In this document: positions 5,671 to 5,855 of the stretch, piece after piece
How the letters are laid out: each line of letters opens with the position of its first letter
How positions within the stretch are numbered: position 1 is the stretch's first letter
Origin: Thermoproteota archaeon
GTDB lineage: Archaea; Korarchaeota; Korarchaeia; Korarchaeales; Korarchaeaceae
Direction: 5' to 3'
Assembly: GCA_003661365.1 (NCBI GenBank)
Contig: QMVZ01000103.1
Coordinates: 1 to 5,855, forward strand
DNA length: 5,855 nt
Translations under genes and position numbers: made by a program
The notes under the pieces: generated by a model
What the model was told of the DNA's origin: nothing
The model's database searches: none
Seen by the model: the letters and a program-made list of their open reading frames with translations, nothing else

Positions 5671-5855
5671 CTAATCATGAGATTTGAATTTGTAGAAGCG
5701 TAATTCATCGATTAGCATCCCTCCATTTTTGGGAGTATCTCCAAGCAGTCTCAAAGGTCCTACCCATGCACTTAACGCAGGAGCTGTATTCCATGGTTGA
5801 TACTTCATATATCTCATCACCAAGCCATATCACATTAAAGATTACTGTTGAAAAC
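5671..5855 (-). pseudogene. C-terminal end of a LamG/ConA-like beta-sandwich protein, frame-split, running off the right edge
   Basis: Reading leftward from the edge, one frame is open from 5854 to a stop at 5705. It starts with strand-like residues TVIFNVIWLGDEIYEVST, then becomes less family-like. A second frame, shifted by one base, is open from about 5823 to a TAG at 5673-5671. It contains APALSAWVGPLRLLGDTPK and then GGMLIDELRFYKF. A Gly-rich turn followed by IDELRFY is the usual last strand of LamG/LamGL concanavalin-like domains, which bind or decorate sugars at the cell surface. Switching from the first frame to the second at roughly 5785-5795 would join both parts into one plausible domain end. 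If read as two frames, the second could start at ATG 5817 and make 48 residues, but no SD is seen. I favour a frameshifted gene or a sequence error. The LamG call is inferred from a short segment. Confidence 0.4.

Noticed and set aside
1..5855. CRISPR arrays, insertion sequences, attachment sites or replication origin
   Set aside because: I found no regularly spaced repeats, transposase-like frames, terminal inverted repeats or origin-like repeat clusters.

Overview
The window looks like archaeal chromosomal DNA from a lineage I cannot name securely. The evidence is an archaeal-type arginyl-tRNA synthetase, candidate TATA boxes about 27-31 bases ahead of start codons that lack a Shine-Dalgarno (SD) site, T-run stretches of the archaeal terminator type, a DUF3795 cysteine-rich protein, AGA/AGG-dominated arginine codons and Glu/Lys/Arg-rich proteins that suggest a thermophile. 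Candidate groups are Thermoproteota, Bathyarchaeia or Korarchaeia; this is inference.

Left part (1-852, minus strand): a membrane-protein operon read right to left. A SpoIIM-like multi-pass membrane protein begins at 852 behind a good SD site, but its reading frame changes near 655-700, so it appears as two overlapping pieces (852-655 and 698-93). One base after its stop, a second membrane protein begins at 91 and runs off the left edge; its first 30 residues resemble the N-terminus of a CPBP/CAAX-type intramembrane protease. A doubtful 91-codon frame (839-1114, plus) overlaps the operon start. A gene-free stretch with three successive small hairpins (about 1175-1283) follows.

Centre (1353-5029, plus strand): argS, complete, without an SD and apparently on a very short leader, then an amidohydrolase of the D-aminoacylase (N-acyl-D-amino-acid deacylase) family with an SD and probably its own promoter. 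The synthetase carries HVGS where class I enzymes usually have HIGH.

Right part: a T-run terminator, then a leaderless DUF3795 gene (5152-5601, plus) whose ATG lies about 27 bases after a TATA box. Converging on it from the right edge is the end of a minus-strand gene whose last residues look like a LamG/concanavalin-like beta-sandwich; it too is spread over two frames.

No pathway clearly joins these genes. The plus-strand genes look like separately transcribed housekeeping or catabolic genes, and the two minus-strand loci look like cell-envelope genes. I see no clear new multi-gene system. The points most worth a second look are the two frame-broken minus-strand genes, the altered HIGH motif, the structured spacer before argS, and two edge genes too short for ordinary ORF calling.
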